The translations under genes and the position numbers were made by a program. From Herbidospora solisilvae (GTDB lineage Bacteria > Actinomycetota > Actinomycetes > Streptosporangiales > Streptosporangiaceae), in contig NZ_WXEW01000005.1 in assembly GCF_009901565.1 (NCBI RefSeq), forward strand, positions 1 through 64,000: a stretch of 64,000 nt of DNA, given 5' to 3'. This document shows positions 27,685 through 36,766 of the stretch, piece after piece. Below the pieces are notes generated by a model. That model was not told where the DNA came from, did no database searches, and saw only the letters and a list, made by a program, of their open reading frames with translations. Position 1 is the stretch's first letter. Each line of letters begins with the position of its first letter.

Positions 27685-28305
27685 GTGTCGCGTCGGCTGG
27701 CCAGCATCACGCTCGACAATCTTGATGACCTGCCGCGCAGGTGTCGTAATTGCGTGTTCTGGGAGCTTGACCCCATGGGGGGCGAGCGGGCCGCCCAGGC
27801 CGGTGATCCCGGCTTGGAGAAGGAGGCCTGGGTCTCCGCCACGCTGCTGGAGTGGGGCTCCTGCGGCAAGATCGCTTATGTCGACGGGGTGGCCGCGGGG
27901 TTCGTCCTGTACGCGCCGCCGCTCTACGTGCCGAGATCGGTGGCTTTTCCGACGTCGCCGGTGAGTTCCGACGCCGTTCTGCTGATGACGGCCCACATCA
28001 TTCCGGAGTTCTCCGGCGGCGGGCTCGGGCGCATGCTCGTGCAGGGCGTGGCGAAAGATCTCACCCGCCGGGGTGTACGTGCCATCGAGGCCTTCGGCGA
28101 CCTGAAATGGGAGCAGGCGGGGGCGTGTGTGATGCCGGCCGACTATCTGCTGTCGGTGGGCTTCAAGACCGTCCGGCCGCACCTGCGGTTCCCGCGCCTG
28201 CGGCTGGAACTGAAGACTGCCGTCTCGTGGCGTGAGGACGTCGAGGTGGCCCTTGAACGGCTTCTCGGCTCCATGAGCCCCGAACGGGCTCTGCGGCCCG
28301 TCTGA
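27685..28305 (+). CDS. GNAT-family N-acetyltransferase
   Basis: The 206 residues contain a GNAT acetyltransferase domain. The acetyl-CoA loop appears as SGGGLGRMLVQGVAKDLTRRG around residue 113, after the LLMTAHIIPEF strand. The N-terminal RRCRNCVFWELDP, with two cysteines, is typical of this actinobacterial subfamily near trxA. It is convergent with trxA, sharing a bidirectional hairpin. Start is GTG with AGGGG nearby. Substrate unknown. Confidence 0.85.
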   Translation: MSRRLASITLDNLDDLPRRCRNCVFWELDPMGGERAAQAGDPGLEKEAWVSATLLEWGSCGKIAYVDGVAAGFVLYAPPLYVPRSVAFPTSPVSSDAVLLMTAHIIPEFSGGGLGRMLVQGVAKDLTRRGVRAIEAFGDLKWEQAGACVMPADYLLSVGFKTVRPHLRFPRLRLELKTAVSWREDVEVALERLLGSMSPERALRPV

Positions 28306-28336
28306 AACGATCTGAGGGCCGTACAGCCCAAACAGA

Positions 28337-28360
28337 AAGCCCTCCCCGGAGGGAGGGCTT
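28337..28360. terminator. Bidirectional terminator GNAT/trxA
   Basis: A perfect 10-bp stem (AAGCCCTCCC / GGGAGGGCTT) with the tetraloop CGGA lies between the convergent GNAT and trxA genes. Confidence 0.85.
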
Positions 28361-28366
28361 CCGAAA

Positions 28367-28690
28367 CTAGATCACGCCGTCGAGTTCGCGGAGCAGCATG
28401 GCCTTCGGCTTGGCGCCGATGATCTGCTTGACGACCTCGCCGCCCTTGTAGACGTTCATCGTCGGGATCTGCAGGATGCCGTAGTCACGCGCGATGTCGG
28501 GGTTCTCGTCGATGTTGAGCTTCACGACGGTCAGCTTGTCGGCGTGCTCGTTCGCGATCTCCTGGAGGATCGGCGCGACCTGGCGGCACGGCCCGCACCA
28601 CTCGGCCCAGAAGTCGACGATGACCGGCTTGTCGCTCTGCAGGACCTCGGACGCGAAGTCCTTGGTGGTGACGTTCTTGACGGTGCCCAC
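28367..28690 (-). CDS. trxA: Thioredoxin
   Basis: This 107-residue cytoplasmic disulfide reductant has the active site WCGPC (Cys32, Cys35) and the cis-Pro in IPTMNVYKGG. It matches Trx length and fold order. It follows trxB by 27 bases on the same strand, so it should share the SigR-type promoter ahead of trxB. Confidence 0.97.
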   Translation of the reverse strand: MGTVKNVTTKDFASEVLQSDKPVIVDFWAEWCGPCRQVAPILQEIANEHADKLTVVKLNIDENPDIARDYGILQIPTMNVYKGGEVVKQIIGAKPKAMLLRELDGVI

Positions 28691-28717
28691 GATGGCTCTC
28701 CTTGTGTTGGTTTGAAA

Positions 28718-29647
28718 CTATTCCTGGTCGGTGAGCCAGCGTTCCGCGTCGAGCGACGCGGCGCAGCCCGTGCCCGCCGCGGTGATGGCCTGGCGGTAGG
28801 TGTGGTCGACGACGTCGCCACAGGCGAACACGCCGGGGATGTTGGTCTTGGTGGTGGGCGACTCGACCTTGATGTAGCCCTCGTCGTCGAGGTCGATCTG
28901 GCCCGCCACGATCGTGCTGCGCGGGTCGTGGCCGATCGCCAGGAACAGGCCGGTCGCGTCGACGGTCGACTCCTCGCCCGTCTTGACGTTGCGGACCCGC
29001 ACGCCGGAGACCTTGGCGTCGCCCAGCACGTCGACGACCTCGCTGTCCCAGAGGAAGCGGATCTTCTCGTTGTTGAACGCCCGCTCCTGCATGATCTTGC
29101 TGGCGCGCAGCTCGCCGCGGCGGTGCACGACGGTGACCGACCGGGCGAACCGGGTCAGGAAGGTGGCCTCCTCCATGGCGGTGTCGCCGCCGCCGACGAC
29201 CACGATGTCCTGGTCGCGGAAGAAGAAGCCGTCACACGTGGCACACCACGAGACGCCCTTGCCGGACAGCCGCTTCTCGTTGACCAGGCCGAGCTCGCGG
29301 TAGCCGGAGCCGGTGGCCAGGATGACGGCCTTGGCGTAGTAGGTGTCGGTGTAGGTCTTGACGACTTTGGGGTTGGCGTTCAGGTCGACCTCGACGACGT
29401 CGTCGGCGACCAGTTCGGCGCCGAACCGCTCGGCCTGCTTGCGCAGGTTGTCCATGAGGTCGGGGCCCATGATGCCGTCGGGGAACCCGGGGAAGTTCTC
29501 CACGTCGGTGGTGTTCATGAGGGCGCCGCCGGCGGTCACCGAGCCCTCGAAGACGAGTGGACGTAGATCGGCGCGGGCGGAATAGACGGCCGCCGTGTAG
29601 CCGGCCGGGCCCGACCCGATGATGATCACGTTACGGACGTCGCTCAA
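28718..29647 (-). CDS. trxB: Thioredoxin reductase
   Basis: This flavoprotein reduces thioredoxin with NADPH. It shows the FAD motif [20 protein letters not shown], the redox-active CATC (Cys135, Cys138 in this numbering), the NADPH motif [13 protein letters not shown], and the C-terminal FAD motif GVFACGDV. The start is set at TTG 29647 (LSDVRNV, with GAGAGG seven bases upstream) because homologues begin with MSDVRNV. An ATG at 29662 with AGGAA directly beside it is the alternative. A SigR-type promoter lies upstream, so induction by thiol-oxidative stress is likely. Confidence 0.97.
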   Translation of the reverse strand: MSDVRNVIIIGSGPAGYTAAVYSARADLRPLVFEGSVTAGGALMNTTDVENFPGFPDGIMGPDLMDNLRKQAERFGAELVADDVVEVDLNANPKVVKTYTDTYYAKAVILATGSGYRELGLVNEKRLSGKGVSWCATCDGFFFRDQDIVVVGGGDTAMEEATFLTRFARSVTVVHRRGELRASKIMQERAFNNEKIRFLWDSEVVDVLGDAKVSGVRVRNVKTGEESTVDATGLFLAIGHDPRSTIVAGQIDLDDEGYIKVESPTTKTNIPGVFACGDVVDHTYRQAITAAGTGCAASLDAERWLTDQE

Positions 29648-29682
29648 CGCTCTGCCTCTCATTTCCTGTCTGCACGGGCGTC

Positions 29683-29709
29683 AACAGATCCTAGGCGTCG
29701 GCGATTCCC
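29683..29709 (-). promoter_or_regulatory. SigR-type promoter of trxB-trxA
   Basis: On the minus strand GGGAAT (29709-29704) is followed by exactly 18 bases and GTT (29685-29683), the consensus known for the Streptomyces thiol-stress sigma factor SigR at trxBA. The -10 lies about 20 bases before the ATG at 29662. Confidence 0.8.
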
Positions 29710-29723
29710 GCCACACATGACAA

Positions 29724-29747
29724 GGCCCCGCGGTATTCCACGGGGCC
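29724..29747 (-). terminator. Hairpin after the anti-sigma gene
   Basis: GGCCCCGCGG pairs with CCACGGGGCC with one mismatch and a 4-base loop, 15 bases after the anti-sigma stop codon and just before the trxB promoter. Confidence 0.6.
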
Positions 29748-29762
29748 CTGGTCGGTCGGGAC

Positions 29763-30620
29763 TCAGTTCCAGGTCGCGAGACCCTCGGGACGCAGGCTGT
29801 GGCAGTTGGGGCCGACCACGACCACGCGGACCGCGTTGATCGTCTTGTCCTCCCAGAAGGCCATGATGGTGGCGTCCTGGCCGTTGTAGAAGGCCCGGTC
29901 GACGGCTATCGGCTGGCGGTCGAGCTCGTTGGCCTTGCGGGCCACGCACTTGTCGGTCTGCTCGTCGCTGTTGCTGCCGGTGCCGGGCTCGGGACCGAAG
30001 TAGCCGAGCAGCGGCCCGTTGAGCTCGCGCGAGGTGTAGTTGTGCCCGCTGGCCCGGACGGCCCACGCGGACTCCGCCGTCTTCAGCGGCGACTTCTCGG
30101 GCGAGACGGCGGGTCCGGCCACGGGCGACACGGCCCCGCCGTCACCCGATCCGGACGCCACGAGCTGCGTGGCCAGGCCGACCCCGCCGAAGACCACGGC
30201 GGCAGCGGCGGCGGCCGCGACCGGCATCGCCCACGCGCGGCTGCGGGTTCTGGTCTTCTTCCTGGACGCGGCCAGCGGCACCACGGGCGCGATCTCGACC
30301 ACAGGCGCGGGCTCGGCGGGCTGCTCCCAGGGCGAGTCCTTCATGATCTCGTCCCAGTCGGGCGTCTCGACAAGGCGGAGGCCGCCCCGCTCCGCCTCGG
30401 CCTCAAGGGCCCGGTCGATGCGCATCGCGACGCCCAGCGGCATCGCGGTCACCGGGACGGCGGAGAGGAGTTCGCGAACGGCGGCCAGACCGGCGAGGCT
30501 CTCCCCGCAGGCGTCGCAGATCGCGAGATGCGACCGGACCTCCAGGGCCGTCGCGTCGTCGAGGAGGCCCTCGGCGAGCTCAGCCAGGATCTCCAGGTCG
30601 TAGTGCGTGTCACCCGTCAC
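29763..30620 (-). CDS. Anti-sigma factor (zinc-finger, single membrane helix)
   Basis: The 285-residue product starts at GTG 30620 with GGGAG nine bases upstream and overlaps the sigM end by 11 bases. The N-terminal ZAS domain shows His31-x3-Cys35-x2-Cys38. One membrane helix follows at about residues 145-165 (AWAMPVAAAAAAAVVFGGVG), then an extracytoplasmic domain with two Cys. It should hold the adjacent ECF sigma factor inactive until a signal arrives. The pair is conserved between trxB and murJ in actinobacteria. Confidence 0.92.
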   Translation of the reverse strand: MTGDTHYDLEILAELAEGLLDDATALEVRSHLAICDACGESLAGLAAVRELLSAVPVTAMPLGVAMRIDRALEAEAERGGLRLVETPDWDEIMKDSPWEQPAEPAPVVEIAPVVPLAASRKKTRTRSRAWAMPVAAAAAAAVVFGGVGLATQLVASGSGDGGAVSPVAGPAVSPEKSPLKTAESAWAVRASGHNYTSRELNGPLLGYFGPEPGTGSNSDEQTDKCVARKANELDRQPIAVDRAFYNGQDATIMAFWEDKTINAVRVVVVGPNCHSLRPEGLATWN

Positions 30621-31254
30621 GAAGTTGTGCTCCCTTCGGGGATGAGACGCGAGTGAGGTCGGATCGGTTCCGCAGATGCGAAAGAATCGGGGCAAGTTTG
30701 GCGCGCCCCCGCGCACATCGACTCTTCACCGTTCCGGCCGGAACGTCCAGTACCGCGGCGGCGTCCTCGACCGAGTAGCCCATCATGTCGACGAGCACCA
30801 GAGCGGCCCTCTGATCGGCCGGCAGCAGCTTCAGCGCGGCCGTGACCTCGAGAGACACCTCGCGCTCGGCGGTCTGGTCGGGCAGCGGCATGTCGCGCTC
30901 GGCGGCCTCGATGAGCTCGTCGTCGGCGACCGGGCGGACCGATTTCCGGCGCATACGGTCAAGACAGGCGTTCACCACGATGCGGTGCAGCCACGTGGTG
31001 ACGGCGGCGTCGCCCCGGAAGCTCTCGGCCTTGCGGTAGGCGGACACGAAGGCGTCCTGGACCGCGTCGGCGGCTTCGTCGGGGTCGCCGAGCGTCCGGA
31101 GCGCGACGGCCCACATGCGGTCGCGGTGGCGCTTGACGATCTCGCTGAACGCCGTGGTGTCGCCCTCGATGTGACGGGTCAGCAAATCGGCATCACTCAG
31201 CGCCGGCCGACCGGAGAGGTCGGTCGGTGGGGGAATGTCTGGCGGCGAGGTCAC
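30610..31254 (-). CDS. sigM: RNA polymerase ECF sigma factor SigM
   Basis: The 214 residues include sigma region 2 (FSEIVKRHRDRMWAVALR, DAVQDAFVSAYRK, TTWLHRIVVNACLD) and region 4 (ALKLLPADQRAALVLVDMMG, followed by GTVKSRCARGRAKL). The gene lies in the place of sigM in Streptomyces and mycobacteria, between the pseudokinase/murJ pair and trxB. It is coupled to its anti-sigma gene by overlap. The start is GTG with only a weak ribosome site, so a slightly different start is possible. Confidence 0.93.
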   Translation of the reverse strand: MTSPPDIPPPTDLSGRPALSDADLLTRHIEGDTTAFSEIVKRHRDRMWAVALRTLGDPDEAADAVQDAFVSAYRKAESFRGDAAVTTWLHRIVVNACLDRMRRKSVRPVADDELIEAAERDMPLPDQTAEREVSLEVTAALKLLPADQRAALVLVDMMGYSVEDAAAVLDVPAGTVKSRCARGRAKLAPILSHLRNRSDLTRVSSPKGAQLRDG

Positions 31255-31350
31255 TGGTCTGCCGATCCCGAGGGGTTCACGTGCACGATGGTGCCACCAT
31301 ACTTCCCTCTGGGAACGGCAAAGTGCGTAAACCAGATCAAACCAGCCTGG

Positions 31351-32844
31351 TCATTCTTTGACGCCCATCAGCTTCACGTCGCGGATCATGGTCCGGAAGC
31401 CATTGTTGTGCGGGGGCAGTTCGGTGAACCAGACGAGCAGGTAGCGGGTGGGCGACGAGCCGTTCAGGTCGAAGGTGACCTTGCCGCTGACGTTCTCGCG
31501 GGTGAGGAAGGTCTTCAGGCCGTCGGGCTCGGGAGAGGCGCCGGTACGCAGCTCGACCGTCCCGCCGGAGGCGCCGAAGTCGATCACCGCCTGGGTCAGC
31601 CGGGTCTCCTTGCCCAGGTCGAGCAGCAGGCCGACGCCCTCTTTGAGGCGGCCGAAGTCGGGGCCGCCGTAGGTCTCGGAGTGCCAGTCGGTGGTGGCCG
31701 AGCCGTCGATGGCCAGGGCGGCCAGCTCGTTGCGCTCCTCGCCGTCGCCGAGCGGGTCGAAGCCGGTCGCCCCGGCGATCTTGACCTCGACGGGCTTGCC
31801 GGCGGCTTGGCCCTCTTCACCGGCCGTTGCGCTCGGGGCGGCGGTGGGGACGGCGGGCTCGGTGCCCAGGCTCTTGCCGAGCGTCCAGGCGCCGACGCCG
31901 ACCACGACCATGGCCAGCAGCACCACGACGGTCAGCACGAACCGCGACAACGCGGGGGAGCGGCGCGGCGCCGGGCGGTGGATCATCGGCGGCATCGGCG
32001 GCCGGCCGATGGTGTCGACCGGCTCGGAGCGCAGCTCTACGGCCGGGGGCAGGGTCGAGACGGAGGCGGGGGCCGGGCGGGGCACCTCGGCCAGGGCCTC
32101 GGCGACCTCCATCGGGGAGTCCATCGGCTCGACCGACTTCCGCAGCCCGAGGATGCGCGAGGTGATCGTGTCGAGGTAGTTCGGCACGCCCGCGGTGACC
32201 TGGCGCGGAGTGCAGTAGTGGGCGTCGTCGACCGGGGCCTCGGGCAGGCCGCAGTCGTCGTCGGGCGAGGGCCAGTGGCCGGTGAGGGCGGCGTACAGGA
32301 GACGGCCGAGGCCCTCGGCGTCGGCCTGGGCGCGTTCCTCCTCGGTCAGCCCCTCGGCGGCGTCGAGGATCGCGGCGTCGACGCCGACCCCGAGGACCTT
32401 CACGGTGTTCCCGGAGGTCCACATCAGCCGGTTGGGGGTGAGGTTCAGGTGGGCGAGGCCGTGTTCGTGGGCGTGGGCGATGGCCTCGGCGGCCTCGGCG
32501 ACCAGGGCCGCGCCGCGCTCGGCCTCAAGCGGGCCGGCCGACAGCAGGTCGAGCAGCGACTCGCCGGAGACCCACTCGCTGACGACGTAGGCGACGCCGT
32601 CTTCGTCGGCGGCGTCGAAGACCTGGGTGAGCCGGGGGTCGGTGAGCCGGGAGGCGGCCCGTGCGGCGATCACGACCTCGTGCTGACGTTCGAAATCAGG
32701 CGAGAACGTGTGTACGGCCACCGGCCGCGCCAGCACCTCGTCGATGGCCTTCCAGAAGGTGGCCCCGGACGACTCGTTCACCCGGTCTTCCAGCCGGAAT
32801 CGATCAGCGAGACGGGTTCCGGGTTCGACAGTGGACATACTCAC
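31351..32844 (-). CDS. Pseudokinase-domain membrane protein (MurJ partner)
   Basis: The 497 residues start with a degenerate protein-kinase-like domain (about 15-260). The glycine loop is poor, and the catalytic loop reads HLNLTPNRLMW, lacking the catalytic Asp of HRD. No DFG is seen (VLGVGVDAA instead). A Pro-rich linker and one membrane helix (about 312-335, RFVLTVVVLLAMVVVGVGAW) lead to an extracellular discoidin-like domain with DGSATTDWHSETYGG. In mycobacteria a related pseudokinase is fused to MurJ and binds FhaA when phosphorylated. Here it is a separate gene next to murJ. Start is GTG after GGGAG. Confidence 0.88.
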   Translation of the reverse strand: MSMSTVEPGTRLADRFRLEDRVNESSGATFWKAIDEVLARPVAVHTFSPDFERQHEVVIAARAASRLTDPRLTQVFDAADEDGVAYVVSEWVSGESLLDLLSAGPLEAERGAALVAEAAEAIAHAHEHGLAHLNLTPNRLMWTSGNTVKVLGVGVDAAILDAAEGLTEEERAQADAEGLGRLLYAALTGHWPSPDDDCGLPEAPVDDAHYCTPRQVTAGVPNYLDTITSRILGLRKSVEPMDSPMEVAEALAEVPRPAPASVSTLPPAVELRSEPVDTIGRPPMPPMIHRPAPRRSPALSRFVLTVVVLLAMVVVGVGAWTLGKSLGTEPAVPTAAPSATAGEEGQAAGKPVEVKIAGATGFDPLGDGEERNELAALAIDGSATTDWHSETYGGPDFGRLKEGVGLLLDLGKETRLTQAVIDFGASGGTVELRTGASPEPDGLKTFLTRENVSGKVTFDLNGSSPTRYLLVWFTELPPHNNGFRTMIRDVKLMGVKE

Positions 32845-33013
32845 GCCGCCGCTCCCAAGAACGGCAGCCGACTCCGGGTGGATCCGCCCACACCTGCTCG
32901 CTTCCGCTCGACCTGCCTCTGTGGCGCACCATGCTAGTGCCGCGCCGGTCTTGCCCGCCTTCCCCTTCGGAGTCGCATCAACCGGACCTTAAGCCCCGTT
33001 GGCACGGAAACCG

Positions 33014-34627
33014 TTAGCGTCCTACCCGTCTCGTCACCATTCCAATGATGGACCGCACTTCCTGGACGCCCAGCCGGTGCGCGAGAGCGAGGTAGACGCC
33101 GAGCGCGAGACCACCGCCGACGACGAGCACGACCAGCGAGCTGAGCACGCTCACCTCGGTGATCCGCACGCTCCCCCACAACACCGCCAGCGCCACGAGG
33201 GCGGCCGGGATCGCCGCGAGGTACATGCGCATCAGCCCCGAGGCGACAGCCCGCCCGCCGAGTCCGCCGACCCGCCGCGACGCCAGCACCCACGTGAGGA
33301 CGCACGCCAGAACGTACGTCACTGTGAACGAACCCGCCAAACCCATGACAACCAGCTCGGGCGGGACAGTGAAGTACAAAGTAAGACCGATCGCCGCATT
33401 GACCAGGACGTTCGCCCCCGCGATCACCGCCGGGGTGCGGGTGTCGCCGAAACTGTAGAAAACCCGCAGCAGCAACTGGAAGACCGAGAACGGCACCAGC
33501 GCCAGACCGAACACCTGGAGCACGTTGCCGATGTAGATCGCCTGCTCGACCGAGACCGCCCCCCGGCCGAAGATCAGCACCGTCACCGAGGGGCCGAGCA
33601 CCATCAGCAGCAGCCCGGCGGGCACGATCAGGGCGCTGACGGTCCGCACCCCGCCCGCGAACTCCTGACGGGCCGAGACGAAGTCCTTGTCGTGCACGAA
33701 CCGGCTCAGCCGGGGGAGCAGGGCGGTGATCACGGAGACCGCGATGATCCCGTACGGCAGCTGGAAGAGCTGGAAGGCGTAGGAGTAGGGCGTGAGGCCC
33801 CGGCCGTGCACGCCCTCCTCCGCGGCGGCGGCGCCGGCCCCGACGGCCAGGTTGGTGGTGATCACGAAGCCGACCTGGTTGATCACCGTGAAGGCCAGCG
33901 CGCCCGCGCCGAGCCGGGCCATCTCCCCCAGGCCCGCGTTGCGCAGGTCGAACCTCGGCCGGAACCGCACCCCGGCCCGCAGCAGCGCGACGACCAGCAC
34001 GAACGCCTGGGCCACGATGCCGGCCGTGGTGCCGAGCCCGAGCAGCACCAGATCGACATGGGTGACCTGGCCGATCTCCGACGGGCCGCCGCTCAGCAGG
34101 TAGGCCGCCGCGACGCCGATGACCACGACGTTGTTGAGCACCGGGGCCCACATCGGGGCGGCGAACCGGTCGCGGGCGTTCAGGATGGCCCCGGCCACGG
34201 CGCCCACGCCGAAGAAGGCGATCTGGGGGAGGATGAACTGCGCCATCGTCACGGCCGCGGTGACGCCCTCGGGGGGCAGCTTGTCGGCGTACAGGAGCAC
34301 GAGGGGCCGGGCCAGCACGACGGCGACGATCGCGACGGCGGTGAGGCCGAGGGCGGCGATGGTCAGCAGCCGCTGTTCGTAGGCGGCTCCCCCGTCGGCG
34401 TCGGTCTTCTGCCGACGCACGATCGCCGGCACCACCACGCTGCTCAGCACGCCGGTGATCAGCAGGTCGAGCAGCACGAAGGGGATCGTGTAGGCCACGT
34501 TGTAGGCGTCGCCGAGGATCGCCGTGCCGATGGCCGAGGCCAGGATGGCGGTCCGGAGGAAACCGGTCACACGGGAGACCAGCGTGCCCGCCGCCATGAT
34601 CGCGCTCGCGCGCAGCATCCGGCTCAT
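33014..34627 (-). CDS. murJ: Lipid II flippase MurJ
   Basis: MurJ (MviN) flips lipid II to the outer face of the membrane for peptidoglycan synthesis. The 537 residues give about 14 hydrophobic helices. They open with SAIMAAGTLVSRVTGFLRT, carry the MOP-superfamily pattern with charged residues inside helices, and include FYSFGDTRTPAV around residue 390. No pseudokinase domain is fused, unlike Rv3910 of mycobacteria. The gene lies between the pseudokinase gene and the DUF6049 gene, as in Streptomyces. Confidence 0.96.
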   Translation of the reverse strand: MSRMLRASAIMAAGTLVSRVTGFLRTAILASAIGTAILGDAYNVAYTIPFVLLDLLITGVLSSVVVPAIVRRQKTDADGGAAYEQRLLTIAALGLTAVAIVAVVLARPLVLLYADKLPPEGVTAAVTMAQFILPQIAFFGVGAVAGAILNARDRFAAPMWAPVLNNVVVIGVAAAYLLSGGPSEIGQVTHVDLVLLGLGTTAGIVAQAFVLVVALLRAGVRFRPRFDLRNAGLGEMARLGAGALAFTVINQVGFVITTNLAVGAGAAAAEEGVHGRGLTPYSYAFQLFQLPYGIIAVSVITALLPRLSRFVHDKDFVSARQEFAGGVRTVSALIVPAGLLLMVLGPSVTVLIFGRGAVSVEQAIYIGNVLQVFGLALVPFSVFQLLLRVFYSFGDTRTPAVIAGANVLVNAAIGLTLYFTVPPELVVMGLAGSFTVTYVLACVLTWVLASRRVGGLGGRAVASGLMRMYLAAIPAALVALAVLWGSVRITEVSVLSSLVVLVVGGGLALGVYLALAHRLGVQEVRSIIGMVTRRVGR

Positions 34628-34668
34628 CGATCAGCTCCTTGATCCACCCGGCCTACAGCGAGACGAGG

Positions 34669-36756
34669 CTACGCCCCCTGGGGCTCCTCCTGCTCCACGG
34701 GCATCTGCACGGGCGCCGGGAAGACGGGGTCCTTGCGCTGATGGCGGCGCAGCAGCCGCATGACGACGGCGGCCAGCATGATGGTCACCGCCACGCCGAC
34801 GATCACCAGGGCGATGCCGGTGTAGCCGGTGGCGGAGATGACGATCTCGGTCGGCTTGCCGTATTTGCGGCCGTCGGCGGTCAGCAGCTGCACGTCGAAG
34901 GCGGCCTTGCCGTGGTCGGCGGGCACCACGACGGGGATCTCGTAGGTGCCGGCCTTCCCGGCCTGGACCTCGGCCTGCTCCTCGACGAACACTCCGCCCC
35001 GGGCGTCGACCTGGAGCTGGTCGGGATCGCGCGACCTGACCTCGAGGTTGAACTTCACGTTCTCGCGGAGGGTGTTGCGCACCGTCACCAGGATGCGGCC
35101 GTTGGTGCCGGCCACCGCGAACGGGTCGTCGGCGCCGACGATGAAGACGCGGTCCATCTGCTTGGTGATCGACGAGTTGAGCTGCCTGGCGAACGCGGGC
35201 GCCTTCTTGCCGCCCCGCCACGACGCCGAGGTCAGCCGCAGCACCGCCCGGTCGTAGGTGCGCTGCCCGCTCGTCGGCAGCGCCATCGCGACCTCGGCGG
35301 TCCGGGCCAGCCGGCGGACCCCGCTCATGTACGACTTGGGCAACTCCGCCTGCCGCGCCTGCGGCGGGTAGACCAGGTCGCCCACGGAGGCGTTCTTGGC
35401 CGGCCTGATCGAGGCCAGCGGCACGTCGCGCACCCACGGCAGCGGCTTGAGCAGCGCGGCCATGAACGTCGGGTCGGGGTTCCACAGGTGGTTCGACGGC
35501 ATCGCGATCAGCGGCGCGGCCCGGTTGGCCGTGAGCCCGTTCATGGCGGTCTCGGCGATGTAGCGCTGCCGGGCCGCCACGGTCGCCCCGGCCGCCCGGC
35601 CGTCGGTGCCGAGCAGCCCGCTGAGCACCGGATCGGCCGTCTGCACGATCACCGGCCCGCTCACCGTGTCGACCACCCCGGCCGATCCGGCCAGCGCCGC
35701 GGTCGCCTGGGGCGGCACCGCGGCCTGGGCCAGCAGCACCGTGTCGACGCCGTTGACGGCCAGCGCGTCGAGGGTGTCGCGGTCGATCACCCCGCCGACC
35801 GGCCAGATCGTGGACGTGGTCGCCGACCCCACCTTGAGGAGCTGGTTGGTGGCGAACGAGCCGACCAGGAGCGCCGTGGGGGTGGTCGTGTCGAGCCCGT
35901 TGTGGACGATCGCGCCGAGGTCGGCGTCGGCGTAGGGCATCGCCATGACGGGGTTGTCGGCCAGTGCCGACCGCAGGGAGGTCACCCATTCGGCGCCCTG
36001 GGCCACGGCCTCCTTGGCGGCGCCGTCGAGGTAGTAGGGCCGCGACACCCGCTGGGCGTCGTCGAGCACCGAGCCGTCGACGAACCAGGTGGTGGTCTCG
36101 TCGGTCGCGGTGGCCAGCGCGAGCAGGTTGTTGAGGCGGCCGTCGCCGAACAGGTCGTCGTCGATGAACGTCTGGTCGTCGGCGCGCTTCGGCTGCGCGG
36201 TCAGCGGGAGGGCCAGCGCGAGCCGGGTCGGCTTCACGGCGGTGCCCTTGGGGACGTACGTGAGGAAGGTGCGCTCGACGCCGACGACCTGCCCGGTGGC
36301 GCCGTCGACGGCCTCCACCTCCAGCGGGTAGACGCCGGGCTGGGAGATGCTGAGCTCGGCCGGTGACAGGGAGAGCGTGAACGGCAGCTTGCCCGACCCG
36401 TCGACCTGGGTCGCCTGCACCTTCGTCCGCCACGAGTTCGTGAAGACCGTCTGGCCGGTGACGTAGGCGGCGATGTCGGCGCGGGAGGTGAAGGGGCGGC
36501 CGGCGGCGTATCTGATCTGGACGCGGACGAAGCTCTGCGGGGTGCCGGTGACGGCGCCGGCGATGGTGATCGTCTGGTCGGGCCGGGTGGGGGACTCGGG
36601 GCTGAACTCACTCAGCGTGACCGGGTCGGCCGCACGCGCGGTGGCCGCCGCCGCTGTAGGGGCCGCCGGGATCGCCAGGCCCGCACCGGCGAGCAGAAAG
36701 GCGAACAAGACGGGACCGAGGCGACGCACGCCCTGAATGCTATAGGCCCCGGCCAT
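34669..36756 (-). CDS. DUF6049 secreted/membrane-anchored protein
   Basis: The 695-residue product has an N-terminal signal sequence (about 1-42, RLGPVLFAFLLAGAGLAIP), a large extracytoplasmic part and one C-terminal membrane helix (about 655-680, IALVIVGVAVTIMLAAVVM) with a short Arg-rich cytoplasmic tail. The family is found in actinobacteria beside murJ (Rv3909 in mycobacteria). The position suggests a role in cell wall export or in the MurJ complex, which is inference. The middle part has an alpha/beta look with polysaccharide-deacetylase-like segments, not certain. Confidence 0.88.
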   Translation of the reverse strand: MAGAYSIQGVRRLGPVLFAFLLAGAGLAIPAAPTAAAATARAADPVTLSEFSPESPTRPDQTITIAGAVTGTPQSFVRVQIRYAAGRPFTSRADIAAYVTGQTVFTNSWRTKVQATQVDGSGKLPFTLSLSPAELSISQPGVYPLEVEAVDGATGQVVGVERTFLTYVPKGTAVKPTRLALALPLTAQPKRADDQTFIDDDLFGDGRLNNLLALATATDETTTWFVDGSVLDDAQRVSRPYYLDGAAKEAVAQGAEWVTSLRSALADNPVMAMPYADADLGAIVHNGLDTTTPTALLVGSFATNQLLKVGSATTSTIWPVGGVIDRDTLDALAVNGVDTVLLAQAAVPPQATAALAGSAGVVDTVSGPVIVQTADPVLSGLLGTDGRAAGATVAARQRYIAETAMNGLTANRAAPLIAMPSNHLWNPDPTFMAALLKPLPWVRDVPLASIRPAKNASVGDLVYPPQARQAELPKSYMSGVRRLARTAEVAMALPTSGQRTYDRAVLRLTSASWRGGKKAPAFARQLNSSITKQMDRVFIVGADDPFAVAGTNGRILVTVRNTLRENVKFNLEVRSRDPDQLQVDARGGVFVEEQAEVQAGKAGTYEIPVVVPADHGKAAFDVQLLTADGRKYGKPTEIVISATGYTGIALVIVGVAVTIMLAAVVMRLLRRHQRKDPVFPAPVQMPVEQEEPQGA

Positions 36757-36766
36757 ATGGCCGTTG

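Noticed and set aside
31262-31285. Degenerate parS-like GGTTCACGTGCACG before sigM
   Set aside because: Only one half matches the palindrome; ParB sites in this window are all perfect.
31255-31350. Autoregulatory ECF promoter of sigM
   Set aside because: A GGGAAG and CGT are present but the spacing (14 bases) is wrong for an ECF promoter.
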